Below, one piece after another: positions 8,094-16,288 of a stretch of 23,683 nt of DNA; the first letter of the stretch is position 1, and each line of letters starts with the position of its first letter. The notes beneath the pieces are model-generated. The model ran no database searches and had not been told where the DNA came from. It saw only the letters and a list, made by a program, of their open reading frames with translations. The position numbers were made by a program, and so were the translations under genes. Source of the stretch: Peribacter sp964404805 (lineage in GTDB: Bacteria > Patescibacteriota > Gracilibacteria > Peribacterales > Peribacteraceae); the NCBI GenBank assembly GCA_964404805.1, contig CAYOLJ010000009.1:1-23683 (forward strand), read 5' to 3'.

Positions 8094-9407
8094 ATGGACG
8101 AGCTTTCTCCTCTGGATGGGCGCTACCGCAAGAAGACCGAGGCGCTGCGTCCGTTTTTCAGTGAAGAAGCACTCATGCGTGCGCGGACGGAGGTGGAAGT
8201 ACGGTACTTTCTTGCGCTGGCCACAGAGCCGGGCATCCGTGAGTTGCCGCGACTGAAAGCCAAGCAGGTCAAGGCTCTTGAGAAGATTGTGGAAAAGTTT
8301 TCTGCCAGAGATGCCGAAAGTATCCGCGGGTTCGAGCGCAAGACGAACCATGACGTGAAGGCCGTGGAGTACTTCTTGCAGTCAAAGTTCGAGCGCATCG
8401 CGGGCCTCAAAGTTCGCACATCGTTTCTGCACTTCGCCCTTACAAGTGAGGACGTGAATAACCTCGCCTATGGCATTCTCGTGCATCGTGCTCTCAAGTT
8501 GGTGATTCTGCCCGAATTAAAAGTCCTGCACCGCACACTTGCAGCAATGGCAAGGCGACTGAAGAAGATCCCCATGCTCAGCCTCACGCACGGCCAGCCC
8601 GCTACGCCGACGATCTTGGGCAAAGAGATCGCCGTGTTTGCCGACCGACTTGAGCGTCAGCTTGCACAACTGCAATCGTTCCGGATGCAGGGTAAGTTTG
8701 GCGGGGCTGTCGGCAATTACGCGGCACATCGTATTGCGTATCCCGATGTGCGGTGGGAGGTCTTTGGCCGCAAATTTATGCGTTCTCTTGGATTAGACCC
8801 GCTTACACACACGACCCAAATCAATCCGCACGACGATCTGGCGGAGCTCAGCCATATCATGGTGCGCATCAATACGATTCTTCTCGACTGCAGTCGTGAT
8901 GCATGGCTCTACATTTCGCGCGGGGTCTTTGCGCAGAAGGTGGTAGCGGACGAGGTGGGGTCCTCCACCATGCCGCATAAGGTAAACCCCATCGATTTCG
9001 AGAATGCGGAGGGCAATCTGGGGCTGGCGACCGCACTCTTCTCACACTTCGCCCAGAAACTGCCGGTGAGCAGACTGCAACGCGATCTTTCGGATTCCAC
9101 AGTCCAGCGTTCCATCGGTGTGGCATTCGGTCACCACGTGCTTGCGGTTTCTTCGCTGCTCAAAGGCCTTTCGAAGCTTGCTGTGGATCGCACGGTGCTC
9201 CGACGTGAGCTCGATGCGCACCCCGAGGTTCTCGCAGAAGCCATCCAGATCCTCCTGCGTAAGCACGGCGTAGACAGCGCCTACGAGCAGCTCAAGAAGG
9301 TCACACGGGGGGCAAAAGTGACACGTGCGTCGCTTCTGGAGTTTGCCGCGACGCTCCCGCTTACCAAGGCGGAACTTCAGCAGCTGAAGCACTGGCCGGT
9401 TGTCTGA
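8094..9407 (+). CDS. purB: Adenylosuccinate lyase
   Basis: PurB acts twice in purine synthesis, splitting SAICAR to AICAR and adenylosuccinate to AMP, each with release of fumarate. The 437-residue protein is of the longer E. coli-like type: Ser-Pro-Leu-Asp-Gly-Arg-Tyr at 5-11, Asn-His-Asp-Val-Lys at 85-89, Thr-Ser-Glu-Asp at 117-120, the catalytic His in Thr-His-Gly-Gln-Pro-Ala at 165-170, and the superfamily signature Gly-Ser-Ser-Thr-Met-Pro-His-Lys-Val-Asn-Pro at 289-299, which holds the catalytic Ser. The ATG at 8094 matches the family start; an upstream TTG at 8076 would fall inside the promoter. No other pur gene is in view, so it stands alone, followed by a tRNA 58 bases on. Confidence 0.97.
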   Translation: MDELSPLDGRYRKKTEALRPFFSEEALMRARTEVEVRYFLALATEPGIRELPRLKAKQVKALEKIVEKFSARDAESIRGFERKTNHDVKAVEYFLQSKFERIAGLKVRTSFLHFALTSEDVNNLAYGILVHRALKLVILPELKVLHRTLAAMARRLKKIPMLSLTHGQPATPTILGKEIAVFADRLERQLAQLQSFRMQGKFGGAVGNYAAHRIAYPDVRWEVFGRKFMRSLGLDPLTHTTQINPHDDLAELSHIMVRINTILLDCSRDAWLYISRGVFAQKVVADEVGSSTMPHKVNPIDFENAEGNLGLATALFSHFAQKLPVSRLQRDLSDSTVQRSIGVAFGHHVLAVSSLLKGLSKLAVDRTVLRRELDAHPEVLAEAIQILLRKHGVDSAYEQLKKVTRGAKVTRASLLEFAATLPLTKAELQQLKHWPVV

Positions 9408-9422
9408 TTGGCCTGTTTTCTG

Positions 9423-9450
9423 TTGCTCCCATCAGGCGCATTGGTATGCT
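9423..9450 (+). promoter_or_regulatory. Candidate promoter of tRNA-Leu
   Basis: TTGCTC (9423-9428), 16 bases, TATGCT (9445-9450). It begins 16 bases after the purB stop and ends 15 bases before the tRNA. Both boxes are imperfect, so read-through from purB is also possible. Confidence 0.35.
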
Positions 9451-9465
9451 GCTCTTAAGCCTCAT

Positions 9466-9554
9466 GCCGTGGTGGCGGAATTGGTAGACGCGCTAGCTTG
9501 AGGGGCTAGTGTCCGTTCTAGGACATGGGAGTTCGAGTCTCCCCCACGGCACCA
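9466..9554 (+). tRNA. tRNA-Leu (anticodon GAG), CCA encoded
   Basis: A complete class II tRNA. The acceptor stem pairs GCCGTGG (9466-9472) with CCACGGC (9544-9550), the discriminator A is at 9551 and an encoded CCA at 9552-9554. The anticodon stem is CTAGC/GCTAG (9493-9497, 9505-9509) around the loop with GAG at 9500-9502, which reads CUC and CUU. The long variable arm has five pairs (9510-9514 with 9521-9525), as Leu, Ser and bacterial Tyr tRNAs do. The T arm is GGGAG/CTCCC with loop TTCGAGT. It ends seven bases before the stop of a converging gene. Confidence 0.97.
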
Positions 9555-9561
9555 TTCAAAC

Positions 9562-10947
9562 TCAATAGCTTAGATCATCTACCAATATATATTCAGATTT
9601 ACTTTTGATGGCAAAGGCGTTGCGTTTGCGATACTCCTCAATCAGGCCTGGTGTTAGTTCAAGAGCCTTGAGCAGCGGTTCAACGTTATCGACGTACTGA
9701 GCCGTAACTGTTGGAGGCCGCATTTCAAAGGGAATGGTGTCTACGAGTACGGTTGTGCCATCTGAATGCAATTGCAGTAACCGGAAGTTGCCGACTGCCC
9801 GTGTCAATTGTTGCTGACGCTCAAGCCAGAAAGTTCGAAGAGATTCGCGAACATCGCTTTGGTTGATGGCATTGAACGACTGTGTCGTGAGATTAGACTT
9901 AAAGTGCAATGTCGAAGCATCTGGCTGCTGAAAGAGTAAGGCAAAAATGTTCGCACTGTCTGCTCGTGGGCCGGTCATGGCCTCGATTTCTTGTACAGAA
10001 ATTTCTCGTTTCTGTCCCAAGAGCGCGACAGAGCCAAATGGGATGTTGAGTGCATCGTCGTAGAAACTCTGCACCAGGATGATCTTGCCTGTCAGTGTGT
10101 GGTAGGCATGGTCAGTGAAGCCGATCGAAAGCGTTTCGTAGGTCCCGGTAGAGATGTGATAGAGCACGGTTGCCCATTGTTTGCGATCGAGCACGCTGAA
10201 GAGCAAGGTTTGATCATCGATGAAAAACGGCGAGAAATGAATCTGCTCAGGATCGAAGGAAGGAACGGAGAGCGCCATGGCATTGCGCTGAATGAGGTTG
10301 ATCAGAATTGTCCGTGGGAATGTGCTGTGTTTTATGAGAGCGAGAGATGTCTCTGCAGGAGAGAGCCTCATACTATTCTGCATAGAGAGGCCAAGTGTCT
10401 CGAAGAGCGCTTCAGGTTCGTACCATTGTCCTCGTTCGGGCAGTGGAATGTCGGCGATTTCACCGCATTCTGCGAAATCGATGGTCAAACGCGCACGATC
10501 CGGATCATCGGAGAGTGTATACGTGAAGTTTGTGTTGCGACTGAGGAGTGTTAGCGGGCTCTCTCGGTCCGTGGCGTTGTACGTGTAGGACGACACCAGG
10601 TCGAGCACGTGCGTCTGCGCACCCGAGCCAACAAGCACGATCCGTGGTGAGAGCAGGCGAGCACTCGATAAGGTATCGGTGGTATTGAGTGGCTTAGTAG
10701 AGCGTACGGTGTCTTGTCGAAGAGACATATCAAATATTTGTAATCGTGCTCCTCCCTGAAACAGGAGGGCACGCAACGCGGGCTTGTCTGACATGAGAGC
10801 ACGTTCTGTCGTGGCAGATCCCCACTCTTGCACGAGGATGTACGCGGGATACATTAAACACAGGAAGAGGCCCAAGAGCACAATTTTGCTGCGTACTGGA
10901 AGATGGTTGGTGTTGGGAGCCGGCAGAGGTGAAACAAAAGATGTCAT
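9562..10947 (-). CDS. Membrane-anchored protein of unknown function
   Basis: I do not recognise this 461-residue protein. It has a short cytoplasmic end, one membrane helix at about 21-40, then a long exported part rich in short beta strands, with segments that look like the strands of a propeller or other beta repeat (about 90-330), and no cysteine cluster or catalytic motif I can name. Its ATG overlaps the stop of the GT-C gene upstream as ATGA (10944-10947), so it is the last gene of the operon 16222-9562 and is probably translated by coupling. Context suggests a partner of the membrane transferase or a surface structural protein, but nothing in its sequence proves that. Confidence 0.75.
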   Translation of the reverse strand: MTSFVSPLPAPNTNHLPVRSKIVLLGLFLCLMYPAYILVQEWGSATTERALMSDKPALRALLFQGGARLQIFDMSLRQDTVRSTKPLNTTDTLSSARLLSPRIVLVGSGAQTHVLDLVSSYTYNATDRESPLTLLSRNTNFTYTLSDDPDRARLTIDFAECGEIADIPLPERGQWYEPEALFETLGLSMQNSMRLSPAETSLALIKHSTFPRTILINLIQRNAMALSVPSFDPEQIHFSPFFIDDQTLLFSVLDRKQWATVLYHISTGTYETLSIGFTDHAYHTLTGKIILVQSFYDDALNIPFGSVALLGQKREISVQEIEAMTGPRADSANIFALLFQQPDASTLHFKSNLTTQSFNAINQSDVRESLRTFWLERQQQLTRAVGNFRLLQLHSDGTTVLVDTIPFEMRPPTVTAQYVDNVEPLLKALELTPGLIEEYRKRNAFAIKSKSEYILVDDLSY

Positions 10948-13787
10948 TCGTTTAGTAGGTCGGGTGAGAGAGCGTGAATGGTGGTTTGCAGAGGAATATC
11001 ACCTACCTGTTTTTGTATAGGGAGGAGCAGCACACCTTCGATTACCAAAGGATTGTTATCCTGTTTCTTGAGAAAGAGGATATGCCTTCCTTCGAGCAGA
11101 TCAGCTATTCCCAGCTGTATGTACGTGAATTGATCGCCAGTGGGCATGATGGCACTGGGAATTTTGGATGCAAGATCTTCGGGGGCAATGCCACCAGTAT
11201 CTGCCGAGGCATGTGTGCCATGAGAGGCGCTTCCAGAGGTGATGTAATGGAGATCAGAATTTTCTGGAGTGTAGGTGATGGATGTGACAGGGCCATGATC
11301 GATTTGCATCGAGAGCTGGTGTTGTGTCGGAACGCTACGCAACAGCACTTCGTATGTCCCGTTTTTGGGAACCGTCAGCGAGAAGCGTGTGGAGGTTGGA
11401 TCAATCAGTCCTACGAAGGATGTTGTAAGGGTATCGTACGGGCCGGGCATCATGATCCGGAAAATGTTGTAGTTACTCGCTGTCAGCAGATTCAGCATGG
11501 GGAAAACGGTTCCGAAGTATTGAGAGCTCGGGATGTGCTCTTCAATGAAAGCAAAACTGGATTGGTCGGGACGAAAGAAGTGGTCCGCATGTTCTTTAGC
11601 GAACAGATCCAATTGCATCTTCTTCCAATCGCCTGCTACCACATCGAGTGGTACATCCTGTTTCAGCTGGAGAGAATTTAGAGAAACCAGTTGATGACTT
11701 CGCGACAATGTGAGCGAGCGTTCCTGCAAGCACCGGAAACTGTTCCATCCTAATTCGATTAGAAGGGGAGTGGCGGCTGCCTGCGGCAAATCGATAAATT
11801 CATAGAGGGTAAAACTGTCATTTTCTCGTATCTTTCTAAAAAACTGCGGCATGGCTTGCGGCTGTGCTCTGATAGATTGCGTAATGCTTTGCAGATACCA
11901 GGAACTTCGCAGTGGAACAACCATTTCTTTATTGATCACGAGGTAACGAATATTCAAATTGCGGAAGATGTTGATCCACCAGTGCTCGTTTTGGGTGAGA
12001 GACTGAGAGAGTAAGTAGAACCAGTATTTGGTCTCAGGATCTCCTGATAATCCGAAATAGTAGCTCGGACTATTGAGATAGTAGATGAAGAACTTATCGA
12101 TGAATCTATACCTATGCCCGTCGGACGTTTTGCCAATCCATGGACTTTCACTTGGTGGGAATACGACAGTTTTCCCTTGAGGAAGGGGCTGGAGTGCGTT
12201 TTTAATCTCGCGCAGAGACTCAACATTGTAGGGACGCAAGAAGCCACCAAAGTCCCCCGTGAATAGTGATGCGCGGTATTCCCAGTGTGCGAAGAGAGGA
12301 AAGAAGAAGACGATGGCACACAAGGTGGTTCCCATGAAACGGCCCAACCGGAATTGCGGGGCAATACGTGCGGCACAATCTCGCTCAAGGACGATGGTAC
12401 CCAAGGGCATGAGCAGTGTCATGGCTGCCAAAAAGATAAATTGGAACCGATCGGGAAAACGTAAAACGTGGATGACTTCTGTAATCACTTGGATGCCAAT
12501 TTCGGCCGCATGTTCTGGCAAGAGATAAAGCTGGCGGAAGAGCGCCGCAAGCAGCATGTGGAATGTCGGGAACAGGACGATGTCGGCATAGCCGACACTG
12601 CACCACATTCCGAAAAGCATGAGGATAGCAGTGAGGGTCAGGAATGGTCGCAGCCGACGTTTCTCTTGAACATCACGCGTTACGGGGATGACGAAAGGAA
12701 TGAGGGCGATGAGGAAGTAGAAGATCTTGGAGTATTGAGGTGTTTTTGTGATGTAGGATCCACCGAGATAGTTCCCTGTTGCGGAGCTGATATCAAACGA
12801 GATCTGATGTACGAGAGTGAGTGAGCTCGCGCGGATTGACGCCACCGTATCTGGCACGACGTCTGTGAGATTTTCAAGTCCGCGCAACACGTAGAATTTT
12901 ACGAATAGACCATAGGGCACCACTGTGACGAGTGTCATAAACAGGAGCGCCAGGAATATACGTTTCCAAAGACGCAGAGATGCCGTCCTCTTCTCCTCAG
13001 TATCATGTAGCTCGGTCCCTTTATGTATTCCTCCAGAGATGAGCAGTAGTATTCCTGTTCCTGCGCAGAAGAATACGACGGACAAAGGATAGAGCACAAG
13101 AAAGTGCACGGCAGGATTCACGAGGGCGACAAGGCTGGAAACGAAGAGCAATTGCACGGGATGTCTGGATTCCAGCAGGAGTCCGTGTAGGAAGAGAACG
13201 AATGAAACGACGAAGATATCGAATCCCAGAATGAGTGTGTAGAAGTGCGGGATTTTTGCCGGGAGGAGAATGAAGTGGATGAGCAGCGTCGTGAGTGCCG
13301 TTGCGTGGATGATGCGACGTGCGGGGATGCTGGGGAGCAGACGTCTCAAAAAATCATTCACTACCAGGAAGACGAAGAATGCCCCGAGAAATGGCACAAG
13401 AATGATGGCGAACGGCAGGATGAGGTAGTACCGCATCCACGTGGTGAGGAGCGAGTACCGTACGCGAAACTCGTAGGCGTTTGTGAGATCACTGAATGCC
13501 CCGCCGGCCTGCTCGATGAATTGTTCTGATACATCGAAGAACGGGACGAGCTCGTGTGTATTCACTACCGCTTTTCCGGCGAAAATGTCGGGAATCTTCA
13601 CCAGAATTCCCCGAAAGACAAAGAGGTGTATGCACAGGAATATCAAGAAAACCCATAATAGTGACCGGCGCATCTGTCGCTTTTCATCCACTCCTTTCTG
13701 TTCTATCGCTGCATCCAGATCTGTCGTGGGAACGGTGATAGCCATGCCTGATTCTGGCGTGCCAATTTGGACCGGCTGATCCGTCAT
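10944..13787 (-). CDS. YfhO-like GT-C membrane protein with a large extracytoplasmic domain
   Basis: The 947-residue product has a cytoplasmic N-terminus, about twelve membrane helices between residues 43 and 500, and a 450-residue exported part. The first exported loop has acidic residues (Glu79, Asp85). Near 443-450 an Arg-Phe-Pro-Asp-Arg-Phe segment precedes the last helices, as in YfhO-type and related membrane glycosyltransferases. Around 605-620 comes an Asn-Ile-Arg-Tyr-Leu-Val-Ile-Asn strand also familiar from that group. The last 150 residues look like a beta-sandwich carbohydrate-binding module. The likely role is transfer of sugars to a wall polymer or glycolipid outside the cell. 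The family call is by pattern memory, and donor and acceptor are unknown. It overlaps both neighbours by four bases (ATGA), so the three genes are one translationally coupled unit. Confidence 0.7.
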   Translation of the reverse strand: MTDQPVQIGTPESGMAITVPTTDLDAAIEQKGVDEKRQMRRSLLWVFLIFLCIHLFVFRGILVKIPDIFAGKAVVNTHELVPFFDVSEQFIEQAGGAFSDLTNAYEFRVRYSLLTTWMRYYLILPFAIILVPFLGAFFVFLVVNDFLRRLLPSIPARRIIHATALTTLLIHFILLPAKIPHFYTLILGFDIFVVSFVLFLHGLLLESRHPVQLLFVSSLVALVNPAVHFLVLYPLSVVFFCAGTGILLLISGGIHKGTELHDTEEKRTASLRLWKRIFLALLFMTLVTVVPYGLFVKFYVLRGLENLTDVVPDTVASIRASSLTLVHQISFDISSATGNYLGGSYITKTPQYSKIFYFLIALIPFVIPVTRDVQEKRRLRPFLTLTAILMLFGMWCSVGYADIVLFPTFHMLLAALFRQLYLLPEHAAEIGIQVITEVIHVLRFPDRFQFIFLAAMTLLMPLGTIVLERDCAARIAPQFRLGRFMGTTLCAIVFFFPLFAHWEYRASLFTGDFGGFLRPYNVESLREIKNALQPLPQGKTVVFPPSESPWIGKTSDGHRYRFIDKFFIYYLNSPSYYFGLSGDPETKYWFYLLSQSLTQNEHWWINIFRNLNIRYLVINKEMVVPLRSSWYLQSITQSIRAQPQAMPQFFRKIRENDSFTLYEFIDLPQAAATPLLIELGWNSFRCLQERSLTLSRSHQLVSLNSLQLKQDVPLDVVAGDWKKMQLDLFAKEHADHFFRPDQSSFAFIEEHIPSSQYFGTVFPMLNLLTASNYNIFRIMMPGPYDTLTTSFVGLIDPTSTRFSLTVPKNGTYEVLLRSVPTQHQLSMQIDHGPVTSITYTPENSDLHYITSGSASHGTHASADTGGIAPEDLASKIPSAIMPTGDQFTYIQLGIADLLEGRHILFLKKQDNNPLVIEGVLLLPIQKQVGDIPLQTTIHALSPDLLNE

Positions 13788-16222
13788 GATAGTGCGGATG
13801 GGAGCTTTCTATCGACCGCGCCAATATCAGATGATTCCTCAGCATCACATGCGTGAGTGCTGGCGATTTCCTTCGCAATTCCTTGCAGAAGATCGATGTT
13901 GATTTGGGCATGCTGCGCAAGGCGTTCCGCCTGCATGTGCAGGTGATTGCGTATTTCGGGTAGGTGATTCTTGAGCTCTGTATGAAGCACAAGGAGCTTT
14001 TCGGCAGTAAAGGAATCATCCAGAGATATTCCCCATTGTTCACAATTAATCTCCTGAAGAAAATTTTTCACTTTGACGTCGTAGATGAGTGCGATGAAGG
14101 GAACGGCATGCAGACAGGCCAGAATGACAGAGTGCAGGCGCATGCCCCAAAGAACATCAAGCGCGGAGTACGTTGAATGGATGGAGGCAAGATTGAGATC
14201 TTCTTTGATAGTGCAGCGTTCCCCGTGCTGCATTTGGTCGAGGATTTCGCGGCTCACTAAGATGTCGTGATGTGTGGCGAATCCGGTCTGGAATGGCAGA
14301 AATACTGCTCGGCTCTGCGGTTCCTTCACGAGGAGTATATCTGCGCATCGGGCCAGTTCCCGCGTGACGGTGTCGTAGGCTTCTGCCTGATCCAAGTGGA
14401 CACAAGGGGCAATACCCAAGCGTGAAGCAGAAGAATCGTTATTCCCTTCTTCTGGTTTATTGTGAGAAGTGAAAGCCATGTCGGTTCCCTGCAGGAGAGT
14501 GGCTTGCGGGGCAAACTTCTGTGCAAGCTTAAAGCTCTTTGCATCGCGGAAGACGGTTGCGTTCGCGCTATTGAGCGTCCATCGCGTGAGCAGTCGTGCG
14601 GGCCTGCTGCCGACATTCCCAATCCCCACGCCGACGAAGTACAGGTGCTTTCTAAAGAGTCGTGCCACGACGGCGAGGAGCAGATCGAGCAGGAGCAACG
14701 AATACCGTGAGCGTCCCATTGCTGGTTTCATCAGCTTGAATTGATCACCACCCCCCACGACGATTATTCGCGAGCGAAGCACTGTCCAGAGGAGTTTCCA
14801 GGGCTTTCCTCTACGCGGGATTGTCGCGACAGCGTGCTCCCGTTCGGTTCGCTTGGGGTCGGCAGAGGCCACGACGCATGCCGGTCGCGGAAGAATTTGC
14901 AGGCACTGAGCCAGCAGGAGCTCATCACCCAAGTTCTGTTGGCCGTAGGCGCCAAGAAGCAGGATTGTTCTTTTGGCCTGAGAAGAGAGTCTCTGATAAA
15001 GCGCGTACGTTTGACTGCTCACTACTTGCCAGGATTCTGATTTTTTCGCGGATCGAAGTGTTTCTTTCATCGCATTTCGTTCGCTGGCGGGAAAAGAAAT
15101 AAATTGCGAAAGAGTATTTGCGAGATTTCGAGGTTCAAGCGAAGAAATGAGTGCTCCATGAGCGAGATTTTTCAAATGATCAGACACGATCATTTGTTTC
15201 TCGTAGGCGATTGCGTGTGACAGGATGCCACTGGCACTCACGGAGCTTCGATAGGGAAGCACAAGACAATCGATGGTTTCAAAAAAGTCGGATACATCCT
15301 CCTGAGCAAGAAAGCCATGCCAGATCACCCGTTTTCCAGGAACGGCAAAAGCGGCAGCTCTCAATTCATGCAGATACTGCTGATAGGATTGCGATGATTG
15401 ATTATGTGGGTGTTCCCCGGCACAGATAAGCAATGCAGTATCCGGTACCTGTTTTGCGTGAATGGCAAATTCCCGAATTAATATATCCAGTCCTTTGTAT
15501 CCCGTAGCAAAACCCATAAATCCGAAAACAGTACGTACAGATGAAGGCAGGCCGAATTTATTTAAAAGTTCTGAGCGGGGCTGGGGCTCTGGCAGAGAGA
15601 TTTTACTAATCCCATGGGGGACAACGGCTACGTGGTTATATCGGATGTCGTAATCACGCATGAGGACCTCACGGAACCGTTCATGGTGAACAATGAGGAG
15701 TTGCGCCGTTTTACCAATACTCCGGAAGAACCACTGGTATCCCCAGCGAATGAATACCAAGGGGATTTTCGTATCATAGATACCTCTAAATTCTGCATTA
15801 ATCTCGTTGGGACTGATGACATGATGGAGCGTAACGACCGTTTTTCCTCTAAAGTGCAGAAGCCAACAAAAGAGCGGAAATGTAAGCAATGTTAACGGTC
15901 CGCCGTAGAGATAGGTTTCATGTTGTAGGTGGATGACATCGTACTTGCGGCGAAAAATTACCCACAAAATTTGCATGTATCCCATCACTCCCACGCGAAA
16001 TCCTGACTCTATGGAGATAGTGCTTTGCGAAAACTTTAGAGGAACAGATGCATGTCTTCGATGTATATCATCACCGTTATGCGAAGTAGCAAAGGTATCG
16101 ACAATCAGATCTTGCCGTTGTGCCTTGAGATTTTCAATGAGATTTTCAACGTAAGAAGGAACACCATCCGTACGGTGGCCGGAACGTTCGCTCGAATAAG
16201 GGCTGATAAAGGCAATATGCAT
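13784..16222 (-). CDS. GT4 glycosyltransferase fused to a CsaB-like polysaccharide pyruvyl transferase
   Basis: The 812 residues hold two enzymes that are usually separate. Residues 1-412 are a GT-B family 4 glycosyltransferase: an N-terminal Rossmann half, then Gly-Tyr-Lys-Gly-Leu-Asp at 241-246 and the donor-site region at 324-348, where the first Glu of the usual E-x7-E is absent. Residues 418-785 match polysaccharide pyruvyl transferases (PF04230, CsaB type): Gly-Ala-Tyr-Gly with Asn-Leu-Gly-Asp-Glu at 424-434, Gly-Gly-Gly at 490-492, Gly-Val-Gly-Ile-Gly at 531-535, Arg-Asp at 559-560 and Met-Arg-Leu-His at 694-697. CsaB enzymes add a pyruvyl ketal to a cell-wall sugar, and SLH domains bind that group. 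It is the first gene of a three-gene operon behind a strong promoter. Both calls are firm at family level; the substrate is not known. Confidence 0.87.
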   Translation of the reverse strand: MHIAFISPYSSERSGHRTDGVPSYVENLIENLKAQRQDLIVDTFATSHNGDDIHRRHASVPLKFSQSTISIESGFRVGVMGYMQILWVIFRRKYDVIHLQHETYLYGGPLTLLTFPLFCWLLHFRGKTVVTLHHVISPNEINAEFRGIYDTKIPLVFIRWGYQWFFRSIGKTAQLLIVHHERFREVLMRDYDIRYNHVAVVPHGISKISLPEPQPRSELLNKFGLPSSVRTVFGFMGFATGYKGLDILIREFAIHAKQVPDTALLICAGEHPHNQSSQSYQQYLHELRAAAFAVPGKRVIWHGFLAQEDVSDFFETIDCLVLPYRSSVSASGILSHAIAYEKQMIVSDHLKNLAHGALISSLEPRNLANTLSQFISFPASERNAMKETLRSAKKSESWQVVSSQTYALYQRLSSQAKRTILLLGAYGQQNLGDELLLAQCLQILPRPACVVASADPKRTEREHAVATIPRRGKPWKLLWTVLRSRIIVVGGGDQFKLMKPAMGRSRYSLLLLDLLLAVVARLFRKHLYFVGVGIGNVGSRPARLLTRWTLNSANATVFRDAKSFKLAQKFAPQATLLQGTDMAFTSHNKPEEGNNDSSASRLGIAPCVHLDQAEAYDTVTRELARCADILLVKEPQSRAVFLPFQTGFATHHDILVSREILDQMQHGERCTIKEDLNLASIHSTYSALDVLWGMRLHSVILACLHAVPFIALIYDVKVKNFLQEINCEQWGISLDDSFTAEKLLVLHTELKNHLPEIRNHLHMQAERLAQHAQINIDLLQGIAKEIASTHACDAEESSDIGAVDRKLPSALS

Positions 16223-16242
16223 TTTGTTTGGGCTATCAGTTA

Positions 16243-16271
16243 ATTATAGACTAATTGACAATTACTGTCGA
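16243..16271 (-). promoter_or_regulatory. Strong promoter of the GT4-pyruvyl transferase operon
   Basis: TCGACA (16266-16271), 17 bases, perfect TATAAT (16243-16248), with 20 bases to the ATG at 16222. The predicted leader is about 13 bases and has no Shine-Dalgarno sequence. It sits just after the stop of the FAD-type gene, so the operon can be driven on its own. Confidence 0.75.
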
Positions 16272-16288
16272 TGTTCTGGACATTGACT

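Noticed and set aside
9408..9465. Intrinsic terminator between purB and the tRNA
   Set aside because: No stable hairpin followed by a T run is visible. The stretch fits a tRNA promoter better.
10974..11681. Open frame of 235 codons on the plus strand
   Set aside because: It lies wholly opposite the YfhO-like gene, has no recognisable motifs, no membrane pattern and no promoter near its start.
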